From contig NZ_MLAP01000001.1 in the NCBI RefSeq assembly GCF_002272865.1, positions 124,001-188,000 of the forward strand: 64,000 nucleotides of DNA. Direction: 5' to 3'. The stretch is from Helicobacter sp. 12S02634-8 (GTDB taxonomy: Bacteria > Campylobacterota > Campylobacteria > Campylobacterales > Helicobacteraceae). This document shows positions 37,247 through 46,749 of the stretch, one piece after another; position 1 is the stretch's first letter; each line of letters opens with the position of its first letter. The notes beneath the pieces are model-generated. The model worked only from the letters and a program-made list of their open reading frames with translations, made no database searches and was not told the DNA's origin. The position numbers and the translations under genes are program-made.

Positions 37247-37881
37247 TGGGAAACCTCTGTGGGGAGTTGGGCTTTGGGGGTGGTATTTTGTGCTTCAAAG
37301 ACTCCATAATGTTTCAAAATAGCAGCGATTTGATACACAGAAGAAGTCCTATCAATCTGGTCTAGGAGGGATTTTGCTTGCGGGATTTGATTTTTTGTAT
37401 AAAGCAAATACGCTTCTTGCAAGATAGCAAAATCTTTCATTGGAGTGGTGTTGAGCTTTTCTAGCTCGGTGAGATTTTGTGTATAAGAAGCATACTGATA
37501 GGTCGCAAGGTCTTTGATGATGGGGTTTTGAGAATCTTTGAGTGCTAAAAGTGCCTTTTGGTCGCCATTTTGCAGAGCTTGTGCGTAAGTGTAGAGATCA
37601 TACAAATCTGGTGAGCTTTTTTTGAGTTCATCGAGCAAGGCTTGATTTTCAGGGCTTTTTAAGACTTCATTATAGATAGCTGTGGTCTTTTGGGCTTGTT
37701 TTTGTTGTTGGTATGCTGCAAACTTGCTATAGCCAAACCAAGCCAACAAGACCAGCACAATCACCCATAGCACATATTTGTATTTGCGATACAGCCGCTC
37801 TAACTTGAAAGCACTCTCTAAAAGCTTCTCATCGCCTCTGAATTCTTCTTGGACTTGCTTGATATTGTTTTTAATGCCCAT
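37243..37881 (-). CDS. YfgM-like membrane-anchored TPR protein
   Basis: 212 residues with a cytoplasmic N-terminus, one membrane segment (YVLWVIVLVLLAWFGYS, residues about 37-55) and a periplasmic helical part resembling the TPR-like domain of YfgM (for example LYDLYTYAQALQNGDQKALL). YfgM in E. coli links the Sec translocon with periplasmic chaperones. AGGAG is five bases before ATG 37881. It overlaps the BamB-like gene. H. pylori has a protein at the same place. Confidence 0.7.
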   Translation of the reverse strand: MGIKNNIKQVQEEFRGDEKLLESAFKLERLYRKYKYVLWVIVLVLLAWFGYSKFAAYQQQKQAQKTTAIYNEVLKSPENQALLDELKKSSPDLYDLYTYAQALQNGDQKALLALKDSQNPIIKDLATYQYASYTQNLTELEKLNTTPMKDFAILQEAYLLYTKNQIPQAKSLLDQIDRTSSVYQIAAILKHYGVFEAQNTTPKAQLPTEVSQ

Positions 37882-37923
37882 TGTCACTCCTAAAATGATT
37901 GATTGTGTCTAATTTCTATCTAA

Positions 37924-38355
37924 TTATTGTTTCCCGCTACTACCAAACCCACCTTCCCCTCTCAAGGTAGTATCCAGCTCTTGGGTTTCGATAAAATCGG
38001 CTTGATAGACCTTGTTGATGACCCCTTGCGCGATACGATCTTTGCTTGAAATTGTAAAATCAACATCTGAATGGTTGATTAAAAGCACCATGATTTCACC
38101 TCTATAATCGCTATCAATCGTCCCTGGTGCGTTCAAAACGCTCACGCCGTGCTTGAGCGCTAGCCCACTTCTAGGTCTTATCTGGAGTTCATAACCTTCA
38201 GGTATCGATATAGCAAGCCCTGTTTGGATCAGAGCACTTTTCCCTGCCTCAAGCACATAATCTTTTAAAGCACACAAGTCAAAGCCCGCTGCCCCTTGGG
38301 TCTGGTATTTTGGGATTTGGGCTTTTGGGTGGAGTTTTTTGATTTGTATTTTCAT
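37924..38355 (-). CDS. dut: Deoxyuridine 5'-triphosphate nucleotidohydrolase
   Basis: Hydrolyses dUTP to dUMP, keeping uracil out of DNA. The 143-residue trimeric dUTPase has all five motifs: AAGFDLCAL, PRSGLALKHG, APGTIDSDYRGEI, GQR-equivalent DRIAQGVI, and the C-terminal RGEGGFGSSGK that closes over the substrate. It overlaps greA by four bases. Confidence 0.97.
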   Translation of the reverse strand: MKIQIKKLHPKAQIPKYQTQGAAGFDLCALKDYVLEAGKSALIQTGLAISIPEGYELQIRPRSGLALKHGVSVLNAPGTIDSDYRGEIMVLLINHSDVDFTISSKDRIAQGVINKVYQADFIETQELDTTLRGEGGFGSSGKQ

Positions 38356-38843
38356 TTTTCAAACTCTATCTTTTGATAAAAAACTTTTAAAATTTCAAAA
38401 TCACTCTCTCCAGAGGGCAAGCTAATTGTCACTTCATCACCCTCTTCTTTGCCGATAAGGCTTTTAGCGATGGGAGAAGCAAATGAAATCAATCCTCTTG
38501 AGGGGTCGCTCTCAGTGCTGCCTACTATGGTGTAGGAGAATTTTTTGTCGTTATCGAGATTGACAATCTCTACAGAGCTGCCAAAGCTGACTTTGTTGTG
38601 CGTGAGTGTCGCTGGGTCGATGACTTGGGCGTTGCTTAATATCTGGGTCAAGTCATTGATTCTTGCTTCGATAAAAAGCTGCTTTTCCTTTGCTGCGTGG
38701 TATTCAGCATTTTCTTTTAAATCCCCATGCCCTCTGGCAATATCGATCTCTTTGACAATATTGGGGCGTTCGATTTCTTTGAGATTTTTTAATTCTGAAC
38801 AGATTTTTTCATATCCGTATGCACTCATTGGTTCCTTGTTCAT
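38352..38843 (-). CDS. greA: Transcription elongation factor GreA
   Basis: Rescues backtracked RNA polymerase by stimulating transcript cleavage. The 163-residue protein has the N-terminal coiled coil with DIARGHGDLKENAEYHAAKEKQ (core DLKENAEY, the acidic tip that reaches the active site) and the C-terminal FKBP-like domain with SPIAKSLIGKEEGDEV. The frame opens at 38876, but the family starts at MNKEPMSAYGYEKI, so ATG 38843. Followed by dut. Confidence 0.96.
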   Translation of the reverse strand: MNKEPMSAYGYEKICSELKNLKEIERPNIVKEIDIARGHGDLKENAEYHAAKEKQLFIEARINDLTQILSNAQVIDPATLTHNKVSFGSSVEIVNLDNDKKFSYTIVGSTESDPSRGLISFASPIAKSLIGKEEGDEVTISLPSGESDFEILKVFYQKIEFEK

Positions 38844-38889
38844 TTCACTGATCTCCTCAACTAAAAACACAATCATATAAAATCTGAAG

Positions 38890-39957
38890 TTAATTTAATG
38901 TTAAAGCTATCCATTTGGCAATATTTTTGGCACTGCCATATTGCAAATATTCCCTAATTTTACCCGCCTCGCATAAAAATTTCTCTCTGTCTGTTTGGTA
39001 GTAGCATTGGAGGAGATTTTGGGGATTGAGCGCTTCTTGGATCAATTCTTGGTGCAATCGGGTTTTGCCCTTGCCTGCTTCTTCGCCATTGAGCGCTTGA
39101 TAAAAAATATTTGCCAGCCCGATACAAGAGAGCTTGACAAAGGCTCTTGCAATCATAAAGTCTATGGCCTTTGCTCGATAACCCAGCACAAAAGGCGTGC
39201 CAATGAGTGTGGCCTCTAGTGTGGCTGTCCCACTGCAGATAAAGGCAAATTCAGCTTCATAGAGGCTTTGATGGGTATCAAAAGAAATAGCAAACTCTTC
39301 TAAACCCGCTCCATATATCGCTTTCAAATCAGCTCCCTCAAAGGATTTGGGGACAATGAGTGTCTTTTTTTTGCCTTGGAGGGCTTTGGCAGTTTGGACA
39401 AAAATAGGAAATATCTTTTTGATTTCACTTCTTCTGCTACCGGGCATAAAGGCAATCCCATCTCCTTGCGGGCTTTGCTTGTAACAAGAGATTTCATCAA
39501 GCAAAGGGTGGCCAACATAAGAGGCCTTAGAGTGATAAAACCCTACCTCAAAAGGCAGAATCGCCCCGAGTCTATCGCAATAGCGTTCGATTTTTTGCGC
39601 ACGCCAGCTTTTCCACGCCCATACTTGGGGCAAGATATAATAAATAATGGGCTTATGGGGCACAAGATGTTTGATAGCTTTTGCTAGAGGAATATTAAAA
39701 GAAGACGCGTCCATCAAAAGCACCATATCAGCTTGCAGGGCCAATTGTGCCATTGCTTTATTTGTGCGATAAAAAAACCTTATTTTCCCCAAAACATCGC
39801 CAAAGCCCATCACAGAAAACATACTTGGGTCATAGAGCGGCTCGCCTAAGTCTTTTTGAAAAATCCCGATAAATTCGATATTGCTTAGATGTTTTTTGAG
39901 TTCTTTGAGATGGAGGTTAGAGCTAGGCTCAAGGGCACTGACAAGGATTTTAGGCAT
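38890..39957 (-). CDS. lpxB: Lipid-A-disaccharide synthase
   Basis: Glycosyltransferase that joins lipid X and UDP-diacylglucosamine to the tetra-acylated disaccharide precursor of lipid A, at the inner membrane. The 355-residue protein begins PKILVSALEPSSNLHL, has DSSSFN-like MDASSFNIPLAK, PQVWAWKSWRAQKI, FVGHPLL-type SYVGHPLLDE and LPGSR-type FMPGSRRSEI. GSGT-type CSGTATLEATL is the nucleotide-sugar site. The frame is open to 40044, but the ATG at 39957 overlaps the previous stop by eight bases and gives normal length. Confidence 0.96.
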   Translation of the reverse strand: MPKILVSALEPSSNLHLKELKKHLSNIEFIGIFQKDLGEPLYDPSMFSVMGFGDVLGKIRFFYRTNKAMAQLALQADMVLLMDASSFNIPLAKAIKHLVPHKPIIYYILPQVWAWKSWRAQKIERYCDRLGAILPFEVGFYHSKASYVGHPLLDEISCYKQSPQGDGIAFMPGSRRSEIKKIFPIFVQTAKALQGKKKTLIVPKSFEGADLKAIYGAGLEEFAISFDTHQSLYEAEFAFICSGTATLEATLIGTPFVLGYRAKAIDFMIARAFVKLSCIGLANIFYQALNGEEAGKGKTRLHQELIQEALNPQNLLQCYYQTDREKFLCEAGKIREYLQYGSAKNIAKWIALTLN

Positions 39958-40546
39958 TAGTGTCCTTAGGGGGTTGGAGGGATTGTTGGGTATTGAGTAT
40001 GTCTTCAGTATGGAAATCGCGCAGTTCGATTTTGAGTTTTGCATTTTCTAGCTCAAGACCTAGCATTTGGTCTTTGAGGGCTTTATTTTCTTTTAAAACA
40101 ACGCGATATTTTCTATACAATGTATCAGAAAAGACCTTTTTTGTTGGCTTGGCCTTGGCTGTCGAGCCGTCTTTGAGATAGATGTCGATGGTTTCTAGGG
40201 GCTTAGGGAGGATTTCATCTTTTTTACTCAAGAGTTGGGATTTTTCATAATGGAGGGCAGAAATATTTTTTTTGATTTTGTATTTGAAAAGCTCTTGATT
40301 GACTTGCTTGATGGCTTCGATTTTTTGGGACTGGATATCTTCAAATTTCTTGATGATTGCTTTGAGTTGGGTGATTTGGGCACGCAAGTCTTTGAGGGTC
40401 TTTTTTGACTGCTCGATTTCTTGTTTATAGGCTTGGCTTTCTTGCTTGAATCGCTCTCTTTCTGCTTCAAAGAGCTCTACAAGCTCCCAGCTTTCCTTGA
40501 TTTCAGAGCTTTTTTGGATAAATTCTTGAAAAATATGTCTATCTTC
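39950..40546 (-). CDS. Coiled-coil protein between hypA and lpxB
   Basis: 198 residues, strongly charged and predicted mostly coiled coil through residues about 20-130 (heptads of Glu, Lys, Gln and Leu) with a second helical stretch at 145-185. No signal peptide and no known domain. Start ATG 40546 overlaps the end of hypA by eight bases and follows GAAGG. H. pylori has a hypothetical gene at this spot. Function unknown. Confidence 0.75.
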   Translation of the reverse strand, partial: EDRHIFQEFIQKSSEIKESWELVELFEAERERFKQESQAYKQEIEQSKKTLKDLRAQITQLKAIIKKFEDIQSQKIEAIKQVNQELFKYKIKKNISALHYEKSQLLSKKDEILPKPLETIDIYLKDGSTAKAKPTKKVFSDTLYRKYRVVLKENKALKDQMLGLELENAKLKIELRDFHTEDILNTQQSLQPPKDTNA

Positions 40547-40940
40547 CATCGCCTTCTTCTCCATTGCCCTCATCTCCATCACTCCCATCATCTCCTATCA
40601 TCTCTAGGGTCAATAGGTGCATTTGACGCCCTTTGATGATTTCAATATGGCTGCCTTTGCACTCTGGACAGATGCCATATTCAATACCTTGGGGAGAAAA
40701 ACGCGTATGGCAGTCCTTGCACTCTAGCTCCACCTTTTCTTCTATGATTTCTAAAATAGCGTCTTTGCATACGGGGGATTCTTCTCTAAAAGTTTCAAAA
40801 GCACTGATAAACAAGCTTTTATCCATGCCACTCCTCTCGCCAATACCCACGACAATTTTTTCAACCCTAGAAGCGTTGTTTTTATGGACGTGCTCTTCGC
40901 AAAGCTGCAAGAGAGAGGAAACTACTGAATATTCGTGCAT
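40539..40940 (-). CDS. hypA: Hydrogenase/urease nickel chaperone HypA
   Basis: Delivers nickel to [NiFe]-hydrogenase and, in Helicobacter, urease. The 133-residue protein starts MHEYSVVSSLL, with His2 as nickel ligand, and has the zinc site CKDCHTRF..CPECKGSH (two CxxC pairs near residues 75-96). Beyond residue about 115, where most HypA proteins end, it has an acidic Gly/Asp/Glu tail of about 18 residues (DDGSDGDEGNGEEGDGR), which overlaps the next gene by only eight bases. hypE and hypF are at 60.8-64 kb; hypB, C and D are elsewhere. Confidence 0.95.
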   Translation of the reverse strand: MHEYSVVSSLLQLCEEHVHKNNASRVEKIVVGIGERSGMDKSLFISAFETFREESPVCKDAILEIIEEKVELECKDCHTRFSPQGIEYGICPECKGSHIEIIKGRQMHLLTLEMIGDDGSDGDEGNGEEGDGR

Positions 40941-40952
40941 CGCCTTGACCTT

Positions 40953-43085
40953 TTAGTTCTTTTTGAAAATAATACTTTGTATATGCTTAATATTTGCAAG
41001 GGATTGCTCATTTGATGGTTGGACGCTGATATTTTCTAAGATTTTTTGTAGCTCAGGCTCTGGATTGCAAAAGTTTTTGATCTCATCATCACGCCCATAT
41101 CTCAAGACATATTCACCGATACTTTTTGACCAATCCACACCCTCCACCCCACTCTCAAAGGCCTCAAACATCTCATACAAATAGGCTATTTTCATTGTGA
41201 TATCGACTTTGTTTTTCCAAAAGGCAATCGAGAGAAAATTTTGTATCTTTTGATATGTCTTGCCTACATCGCCCTTTTGTGCGATACTTTTGGCTTCTGC
41301 AAAGACTTGGGAAGTTTCTTTATAAAGCGTGATCGCCTCTTCAGAAGTGCGTATTTCTGGGTATTTATCAAGTATTTTATAGCATTCAGTGTAGTTTTTG
41401 CTTTGGTATTGTGAGAGGAATAGCTCAATGTTATTGATATAGTTTTGACTCTTGGATACAAACTCCACAAAAGGCTCTACCCCTGCTAGGAGCTTGAGAT
41501 ATTCTTGTGCTTGGGGGTAGTCTTTGTTTGCGATAGCGCTTTGGGTTTGATGGGCGATATTTTCACATATCAAGAACATTTTTTGATATGTTCGGCTTTT
41601 TTTGAGAAATGGATATGGCTTTAAGGCGTTAAAATAATTAGCAAAATCCCTTTTTTTCGCATAACGTTCTATAATCAGATACTGCTCCCAATTCCCTAAA
41701 ATAGTCGTGACAATGGGCTTTTTATCCGGAATATCTTTGAAAGGTTCTGCTAAGATGGAAAATTTTTCTTTGCCTGTATTCGGGTCAGAAAACACCAGAT
41801 AATTAGAAATATTGCAGATTTTTTCAAAGTATTCATTGATTTTTTCATATTCTTGGAGGTCTTTGATACAAGGGTGGTCATTAGCGATTTTGCACGCCAA
41901 ATAATAATCGCGGCTTTCAAAAGCACTCAAAAACTTTGCAATCGAAGATCTTTCTGCGATGTATTTTTTGATTTCTTCTGCTTTTTGCAAGTCTTCAAGA
42001 TAAGGGAGTGCGATATCAGGAATACCTTGACTTTGGCTTTTGACTAATGACTTAATTGCACTCTTTAGTGCCTCTGGCCAAGTGGTATTTTTGACCTTAG
42101 TATAGACATCAAGTGTTTTAAGCAAGATATTATGCTCCTCTGCAAAGGCCTTGGCTTGCTTGAAATTATTTTGGTCTAAAAGGGCTAAAAACGCGTCCAT
42201 CTGATAGAGTTTATCGATAATTTGGATATTGCCATTGACAAAGCAGATGAATAAAAGATTTTCATAGATTTTCAAGCAGCCCACGCCCTTTGAAGCAAGC
42301 TCGATAGGGTGGTTGAGTGTATGGCTTGGGAGATGGTAGATATAGAGCATATTTTCGCGTGTACCGATATAGATATGCGCTCCAGAAAGCACGATTTTAG
42401 TCGGCCAAGCTAAAAGATGGGCTTTGATGGTGTTGCTATTTTGTTGGATATCAAAGACCCCTACTTCGCCATCTTTGCAAACATAAAAAATCTTTGTATC
42501 CCCATCAAAAAACACCATATCTTCAATCACGCTAGGGGATTTAGCGCTCCAAATCTCTGTATCCCTCTCTAAGTCATAAACCACAAAGCTCATATCATAA
42601 GAAGCATAGCAGATCTGCTTAGAATGCTCGCTAAAGGCTAGTGCTGAGATATAATCAGCGCGCCTGGGTAAAAATGTAGTGTATCTGTGGTTGGGGTGGG
42701 TATAGATAAATACACGCCCATCTTCCCCACCTGTGGCTAGATATTTGCAGTCTTGTGAAAACTTTGCTACGCTCACATCTGTGCGGTGCCATTTTAGACG
42801 CGTTGTCAAAAAGAGATGGTTGTTTGATAGTTTGTAGATATTGCTGATGGACTTTTTGATTCTAGGGATAAGGATATAGCTGTCTAAAGAGCAAGTTATG
42901 GCTTTAGAATAATGGTGGTGTATGGGGTCGTTTTGTCCGACTGATTTGCTAAAAGAAAACATAAAATCTTTCAAAGAAAAGCGATAAATCCTTGAATTGC
43001 AATCAACGAGCAGATATTCTTCACCATCTCTGACAATATCAAGCACGTTAACAATCAGATTGATTTTATTCCGAACCTTAAGCAC
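40953..43085 (-). CDS. Large WD40-like propeller and helical-repeat protein
   Basis: 710 residues. Residues about 90-300 hold WD40-type repeats (SVAKFSQDCKYLATGGEDGRVFIY, ISALAFSEHSKQICYASYDMSFVVYDL; cited by cores LATGGEDGRVFIY and FVVYDL). From about 310 the protein is alpha-helical with TPR-like units rich in Tyr/Glu/Lys (for example QAKAFAEEHN, ITLYKETSQVFAEAK). There is no signal peptide, so a cytoplasmic scaffold is likely. It starts at GTG 43085 with TGGAG five bases before. hypA follows after 12 bases. I do not recognise a named family. Confidence 0.8.
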   Translation of the reverse strand: MLKVRNKINLIVNVLDIVRDGEEYLLVDCNSRIYRFSLKDFMFSFSKSVGQNDPIHHHYSKAITCSLDSYILIPRIKKSISNIYKLSNNHLFLTTRLKWHRTDVSVAKFSQDCKYLATGGEDGRVFIYTHPNHRYTTFLPRRADYISALAFSEHSKQICYASYDMSFVVYDLERDTEIWSAKSPSVIEDMVFFDGDTKIFYVCKDGEVGVFDIQQNSNTIKAHLLAWPTKIVLSGAHIYIGTRENMLYIYHLPSHTLNHPIELASKGVGCLKIYENLLFICFVNGNIQIIDKLYQMDAFLALLDQNNFKQAKAFAEEHNILLKTLDVYTKVKNTTWPEALKSAIKSLVKSQSQGIPDIALPYLEDLQKAEEIKKYIAERSSIAKFLSAFESRDYYLACKIANDHPCIKDLQEYEKINEYFEKICNISNYLVFSDPNTGKEKFSILAEPFKDIPDKKPIVTTILGNWEQYLIIERYAKKRDFANYFNALKPYPFLKKSRTYQKMFLICENIAHQTQSAIANKDYPQAQEYLKLLAGVEPFVEFVSKSQNYINNIELFLSQYQSKNYTECYKILDKYPEIRTSEEAITLYKETSQVFAEAKSIAQKGDVGKTYQKIQNFLSIAFWKNKVDITMKIAYLYEMFEAFESGVEGVDWSKSIGEYVLRYGRDDEIKNFCNPEPELQKILENISVQPSNEQSLANIKHIQSIIFKKN

Positions 43086-43189
43086 AATTGCTCCAGTTTG
43101 AATTTTTAGACTTTATTTAGACTTTGGATTCTTTGGGTAGATACCACCACACCACTATGATTTTTTATCTTTTGAGGGTTAAAATCGTG

Positions 43190-43195
43190 TATAAT
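43190..43195 (+). promoter_or_regulatory. Probable -10 box of ispG
   Basis: TATAAT preceded by TGTG-like extended context, 116 bases before the ispG start; the leader between is A-rich and shows no clear hairpin. Confidence 0.5.
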
Positions 43196-43311
43196 CATAA
43201 CATAATTTATCGGGTTCTGCCCATAAATATGTAAAATTATTTTAAATAATTTCAAAAACAAAAGACCAAAATAATATTTTCAGCATAAGCACAATTTTTT
43301 AAGGAAGACAG

Positions 43312-44385
43312 ATGTTAAAGCCACGATATCCCACCAAACAGATTTTTATCGGCAATGTCCCCATCGGTGGGGACGCTCCCATCAGTGTGCAGAGTATGAC
43401 TTTCACCAAAACAGCCGACTTGAAAGCAACAAAAGAGCAAATCGACAGGCTCCATCTTGTGGGGGCCGATATTGTGCGTGTGGCTGTGAGCGACCAAAAA
43501 GATGCTAACGCACTCTGTGAGCTCAAAAAAATCTCCACCCTCCCGATTGTTGCTGATATCCACTTCCGACATCGATTTGCCTTGATTGCAGCTGAGAGTG
43601 TTGATGCAATCCGTATCAATCCGGGCAACATCGGCACAAAAGATCGTATCAAAGCCGTGGCCGATGCGTGCAATCAAAGACAGATCCCTATCCGCATAGG
43701 CGTCAATAGCGGGAGTTTGGAGAAGCAATTTGATAAAAAATATGGCCCCACACCTAAAGGTATGGTCGAATCAGCGCTTTATAATATCAAGCTGCTTGAA
43801 GATTTTGGATTTGAAAATATCAAAGTTTCCCTCAAAGCAAGCGATGTAGAACGCACGATTGAAGCGTATAAAATGCTACGTCCTTTGGTTGCTTATCCCT
43901 TCCATTTAGGGGTCACAGAAGCAGGGACAATATTCCACTCAATGATTAAGAGCTCTATGGCATTGGGTAATCTCTTGATGGAGGGGATCGGGGATACAAT
44001 GCGTATTTCTATCACAGGCGAATTAGAAGAAGAAATCAAAGTTGCCAAGGCAATCTTGCGATATAGTGGGAGGCAAAAAGATGGCATTACTATCATCTCT
44101 TGTCCCACTTGCGGGCGCATTGAAGCCAATCTTGTTGCTGCTGTCAAAGAAGTAGAAAAACGTCTTGCCCATATCAAAACACCTCTAAATGTGAGCGTGA
44201 TGGGCTGTGCAGTCAATGCTATCGGCGAAGCCAAGCACGCTGATATTGCCATTGCCTTTGGTAACCACGATGGTCTAATTATCAAAAATGGCGAAGTCCT
44301 CTGCAGACTCCCTGAAGACAAGATTTTAGAGGTTTTTATCGATGAGGTGCAAAAGCTCGCTGCTGAGCGCGGGCAATCTGAATAA
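43312..44385 (+). CDS. ispG: 4-hydroxy-3-methylbut-2-enyl diphosphate synthase
   Basis: 4Fe-4S enzyme of the MEP pathway. The 357-residue protein has [15 protein letters not shown] near the start, [19 protein letters not shown], and the cluster cysteines in [12 protein letters not shown] (residues about 262-273) and [11 protein letters not shown] near 300. AAGGAAG precedes the ATG. It stands alone with its own promoter. In H. pylori dapD is the next gene; here three transport genes lie between. Confidence 0.96.
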   Translation: MLKPRYPTKQIFIGNVPIGGDAPISVQSMTFTKTADLKATKEQIDRLHLVGADIVRVAVSDQKDANALCELKKISTLPIVADIHFRHRFALIAAESVDAIRINPGNIGTKDRIKAVADACNQRQIPIRIGVNSGSLEKQFDKKYGPTPKGMVESALYNIKLLEDFGFENIKVSLKASDVERTIEAYKMLRPLVAYPFHLGVTEAGTIFHSMIKSSMALGNLLMEGIGDTMRISITGELEEEIKVAKAILRYSGRQKDGITIISCPTCGRIEANLVAAVKEVEKRLAHIKTPLNVSVMGCAVNAIGEAKHADIAIAFGNHDGLIIKNGEVLCRLPEDKILEVFIDEVQKLAAERGQSE

Positions 44386-44504
44386 CCCCTCCCCTAACCT
44401 CCCCCTTTTTTTGAGCCCTTGAATCTTGTGCTTTCTGTGCTTGAATCATCTATGGCTATTGTGGGTGGATATGTGTTTTTAAGGTTTCAAAAGCTTTCTA
44501 GCGT

Positions 44505-44556
44505 TACAATCACTGCTGATAAAGCCTAGTCTGTCTGCTAAAAATAAGCTTAGCAG
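44505..44556 (+). promoter_or_regulatory. Promoter and leader hairpin of the AEC permease gene
   Basis: TACAAT at 44505-44510 is a fair -10 box. The leader then has a hairpin: CTGCTAA (44535-44541) with TTAGCAG (44550-44556) around an eight-base loop, just before the GAGGGG ribosome site. Transcription or translation control is possible but unproven. Confidence 0.35.
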
Positions 44557-44577
44557 CAAAGTGTAGAGGGGAATGAG

Positions 44578-45492
44578 ATGTTATTGGCTCTGTATGGGGT
44601 TTTTGCTTTTATTGGATTGGGATATTTGGCAAAATCAATGCGTATGGTAGGCAACAAGCAAAGCGGGATTTTGCTAGGCTTTTTGCTGAATTTTGCCCTG
44701 CCAGCACAGATTTTTACAGGCATTTATCATATTGAGTTTGAAATCAAGCTGCTTGTGACCTTGCTTTTAGCACTGCTTTGTTCGCTCATTGGCGGGCTCT
44801 TGATGTATGTTTTTGCAAAATTCTTACTCAAAAGAGAGAGAAACACTATCGTTTCTATGGCGTTTTTGAGCACTTTGGGGAATACGCTTTTTTTGGGCGT
44901 GCCTTTAGTGGGCGGGGCTTTGGGGCAAGCATACGCAAATAAGGCTATTTTATATGATCAAATATGCACAGCTATTCCCTTAGCCATACTCACGCCTTTG
45001 ATGATGAGCTTAGGAGGCAAGGGCGTATTTAACTTCAGGTCGATTTCTATGCGACTCTCACAAAACCCACTTTTTTTAGCCCTTATCATTGGTTTGGTGT
45101 TTAAGCTCATGCCTTTTGGTCTTTCTGAGTGGATTTTTACACCCATCAAGCAGTTGGGGGCTTGTGCGACGCCTGTAGCTTTGTTTGCTATTGGGGTGCA
45201 AATCAGTCTGAGTGATATCAAAACCGAATGGAAAAATACATTTTTTGTGCTCTTTTGGGGAATGGTGGTCGTCCCTAGTTTGCTATTTTTCACTCTTAAG
45301 CTCAGCTATGGCACGATACAAGGTGATGGGCAGATGGCGCTGCTAGAATCGGCTATGCCCCCATTGATTAGCTCAGCAGCTGTGATTATGCGTGCAGGGC
45401 TCAACAAAAAGCTTGCTGTGAGTTCTATCGCTTTTGGGATCCTTGCTAGTGCGTGTATCATACCTCTATGGCTATATCTGAGCTATATTTAG
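44578..45492 (+). CDS. AEC-family (auxin efflux carrier-like) permease
   Basis: 304 residues with ten hydrophobic segments in two inverted halves, the AEC layout. LGFLLNFALPAQIFTGI (segment 2) and the C-terminal ESAMPPLISSAAVIMRAGLNKKLA match family positions; bacterial members carry malate, malonate or other organic acids. Substrate unknown here. It is followed after nine bases by an MFS transporter, suggesting a joint uptake function. The gene is absent from this locus in H. pylori. Confidence 0.85.
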   Translation: MLLALYGVFAFIGLGYLAKSMRMVGNKQSGILLGFLLNFALPAQIFTGIYHIEFEIKLLVTLLLALLCSLIGGLLMYVFAKFLLKRERNTIVSMAFLSTLGNTLFLGVPLVGGALGQAYANKAILYDQICTAIPLAILTPLMMSLGGKGVFNFRSISMRLSQNPLFLALIIGLVFKLMPFGLSEWIFTPIKQLGACATPVALFAIGVQISLSDIKTEWKNTFFVLFWGMVVVPSLLFFTLKLSYGTIQGDGQMALLESAMPPLISSAAVIMRAGLNKKLAVSSIAFGILASACIIPLWLYLSYI

Positions 45493-45501
45493 GGGAGTGT
45501 G

Positions 45502-46749
45502 ATGTATGTATATAGGCTTGTTGGACTGAGGATTTTACCTATTTTGTTCTTTGCATATTTGATTGCTAATATCGAAATAGCTAATGTTGGGTTTGCCAAG
45601 CTTTTTATGGATAAAGATTTAGGCATAACTGAGAGTGCTTTTGGGTTTGGAGCTGGACAATTTATCCTAGCTTATGCGATATTTGAGATTCCCAGTGTGG
45701 CACTCGCTACAAAATTTGGCCTGAAATGTTGGCTTGCTTTGATGGTGCTTGCTTGGAGTGTGTGTTCATTTTTGATGGCTTTTATCCAAACTTCTAGCGA
45801 ATTTTATATTTTAAGATTTTTATTTGGTATGTGTGAAGCAGGGTTTTTGAGCACTGTAATGCTTTATTTAAATACTTGGTTTGGCAAGAAATATAGGGCA
45901 AAGATTTTGAGCTTATTTTTACTTGCAAATCCTTTAGCAAACGCCATGGGCTCTGTGCTATCTGCTTGGATACTTGGCTTTGAGATACCTTGGGGAAAAA
46001 ATTGGCAATGGCTTTTTGCCCTAGAAGCCTTGCCAGCTTTTTTGTGTGGTTGGATTATTTTATGCTATTTACCCAAAGACTATCAACAAACCCCTTGGCT
46101 CACATCTACCCAGAAATCCCAAATCGCTAAAACTCTTGATTACCAACCGATAAGAGGAGCTTTTGCGTTTAGATTTTTTGGGGACATACGCATTTATCTC
46201 TTTGCTTTGGTGTATGCGAGTGTTTCAGCAGCTTCGGGGGTTTTTAAAATCTGGCAGCCCTCTATCATTGCTTCTATGGAAACAGATTTGATTGATATCG
46301 GTCTGTTCAATATGCTGCCTTTTGGAGTGGCGATGGTGATGATGGTTGTTTATGGTTTTTATTCAGATAAGCATTGTTTCTGGCGTCAAAAGCAGATTTT
46401 CATACTTTTAATCTCAATCAGTTGCTTTTTGGCAGGGCTCAATCTCATTAAACATTCAGTATTTTTGCTTGAAATATTTTTATGTGTCATTATCAGTTGT
46501 GTTTTTATGTTTAAAGCACCTTTTTGGGCCTATCTCACTGAGAGTGTTCCACCTTTAAAGCTAGGGTTTTATCTAGCTTGTGTCAATGCCCTCAGTAATC
46601 TCATGGGGTTTTGGGCTAATGGGGCTGTTGGAATCATCAAAGATAGATATGGAAACTATACGCACTCGACTTTGCCACTTTTAGGGCTTGGAGTGTTGGG
46701 AATTATGGCTTTGTGGTTGCTAAAATATCTCAAAAAGCCCTCTTGCTAA
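45502..46749 (+). CDS. MFS transporter, anion:cation symporter type
   Basis: 415 residues with 12 hydrophobic segments. The start (LRILPILFFAYLIANIEIANVGFAK) and GKKYRAKILSLFLLANPLANAMGS fit the ACS group of the major facilitator family, which takes up hexuronates, tartrate, phthalate and similar organic anions. GFGAGQFILAYAIFEIPS is also typical. ATG 45502 has GGGGAG four bases upstream. It converges with the TonB-dependent receptor, overlapping tail-to-tail by four bases. Substrate unknown. Confidence 0.85.
   Translation: MYVYRLVGLRILPILFFAYLIANIEIANVGFAKLFMDKDLGITESAFGFGAGQFILAYAIFEIPSVALATKFGLKCWLALMVLAWSVCSFLMAFIQTSSEFYILRFLFGMCEAGFLSTVMLYLNTWFGKKYRAKILSLFLLANPLANAMGSVLSAWILGFEIPWGKNWQWLFALEALPAFLCGWIILCYLPKDYQQTPWLTSTQKSQIAKTLDYQPIRGAFAFRFFGDIRIYLFALVYASVSAASGVFKIWQPSIIASMETDLIDIGLFNMLPFGVAMVMMVVYGFYSDKHCFWRQKQIFILLISISCFLAGLNLIKHSVFLLEIFLCVIISCVFMFKAPFWAYLTESVPPLKLGFYLACVNALSNLMGFWANGAVGIIKDRYGNYTHSTLPLLGLGVLGIMALWLLKYLKKPSC

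Noticed and set aside
44386-44420. Rho-independent terminator after ispG
   Set aside because: The region is C-rich followed by T7, but no hairpin could be paired on the plus strand.
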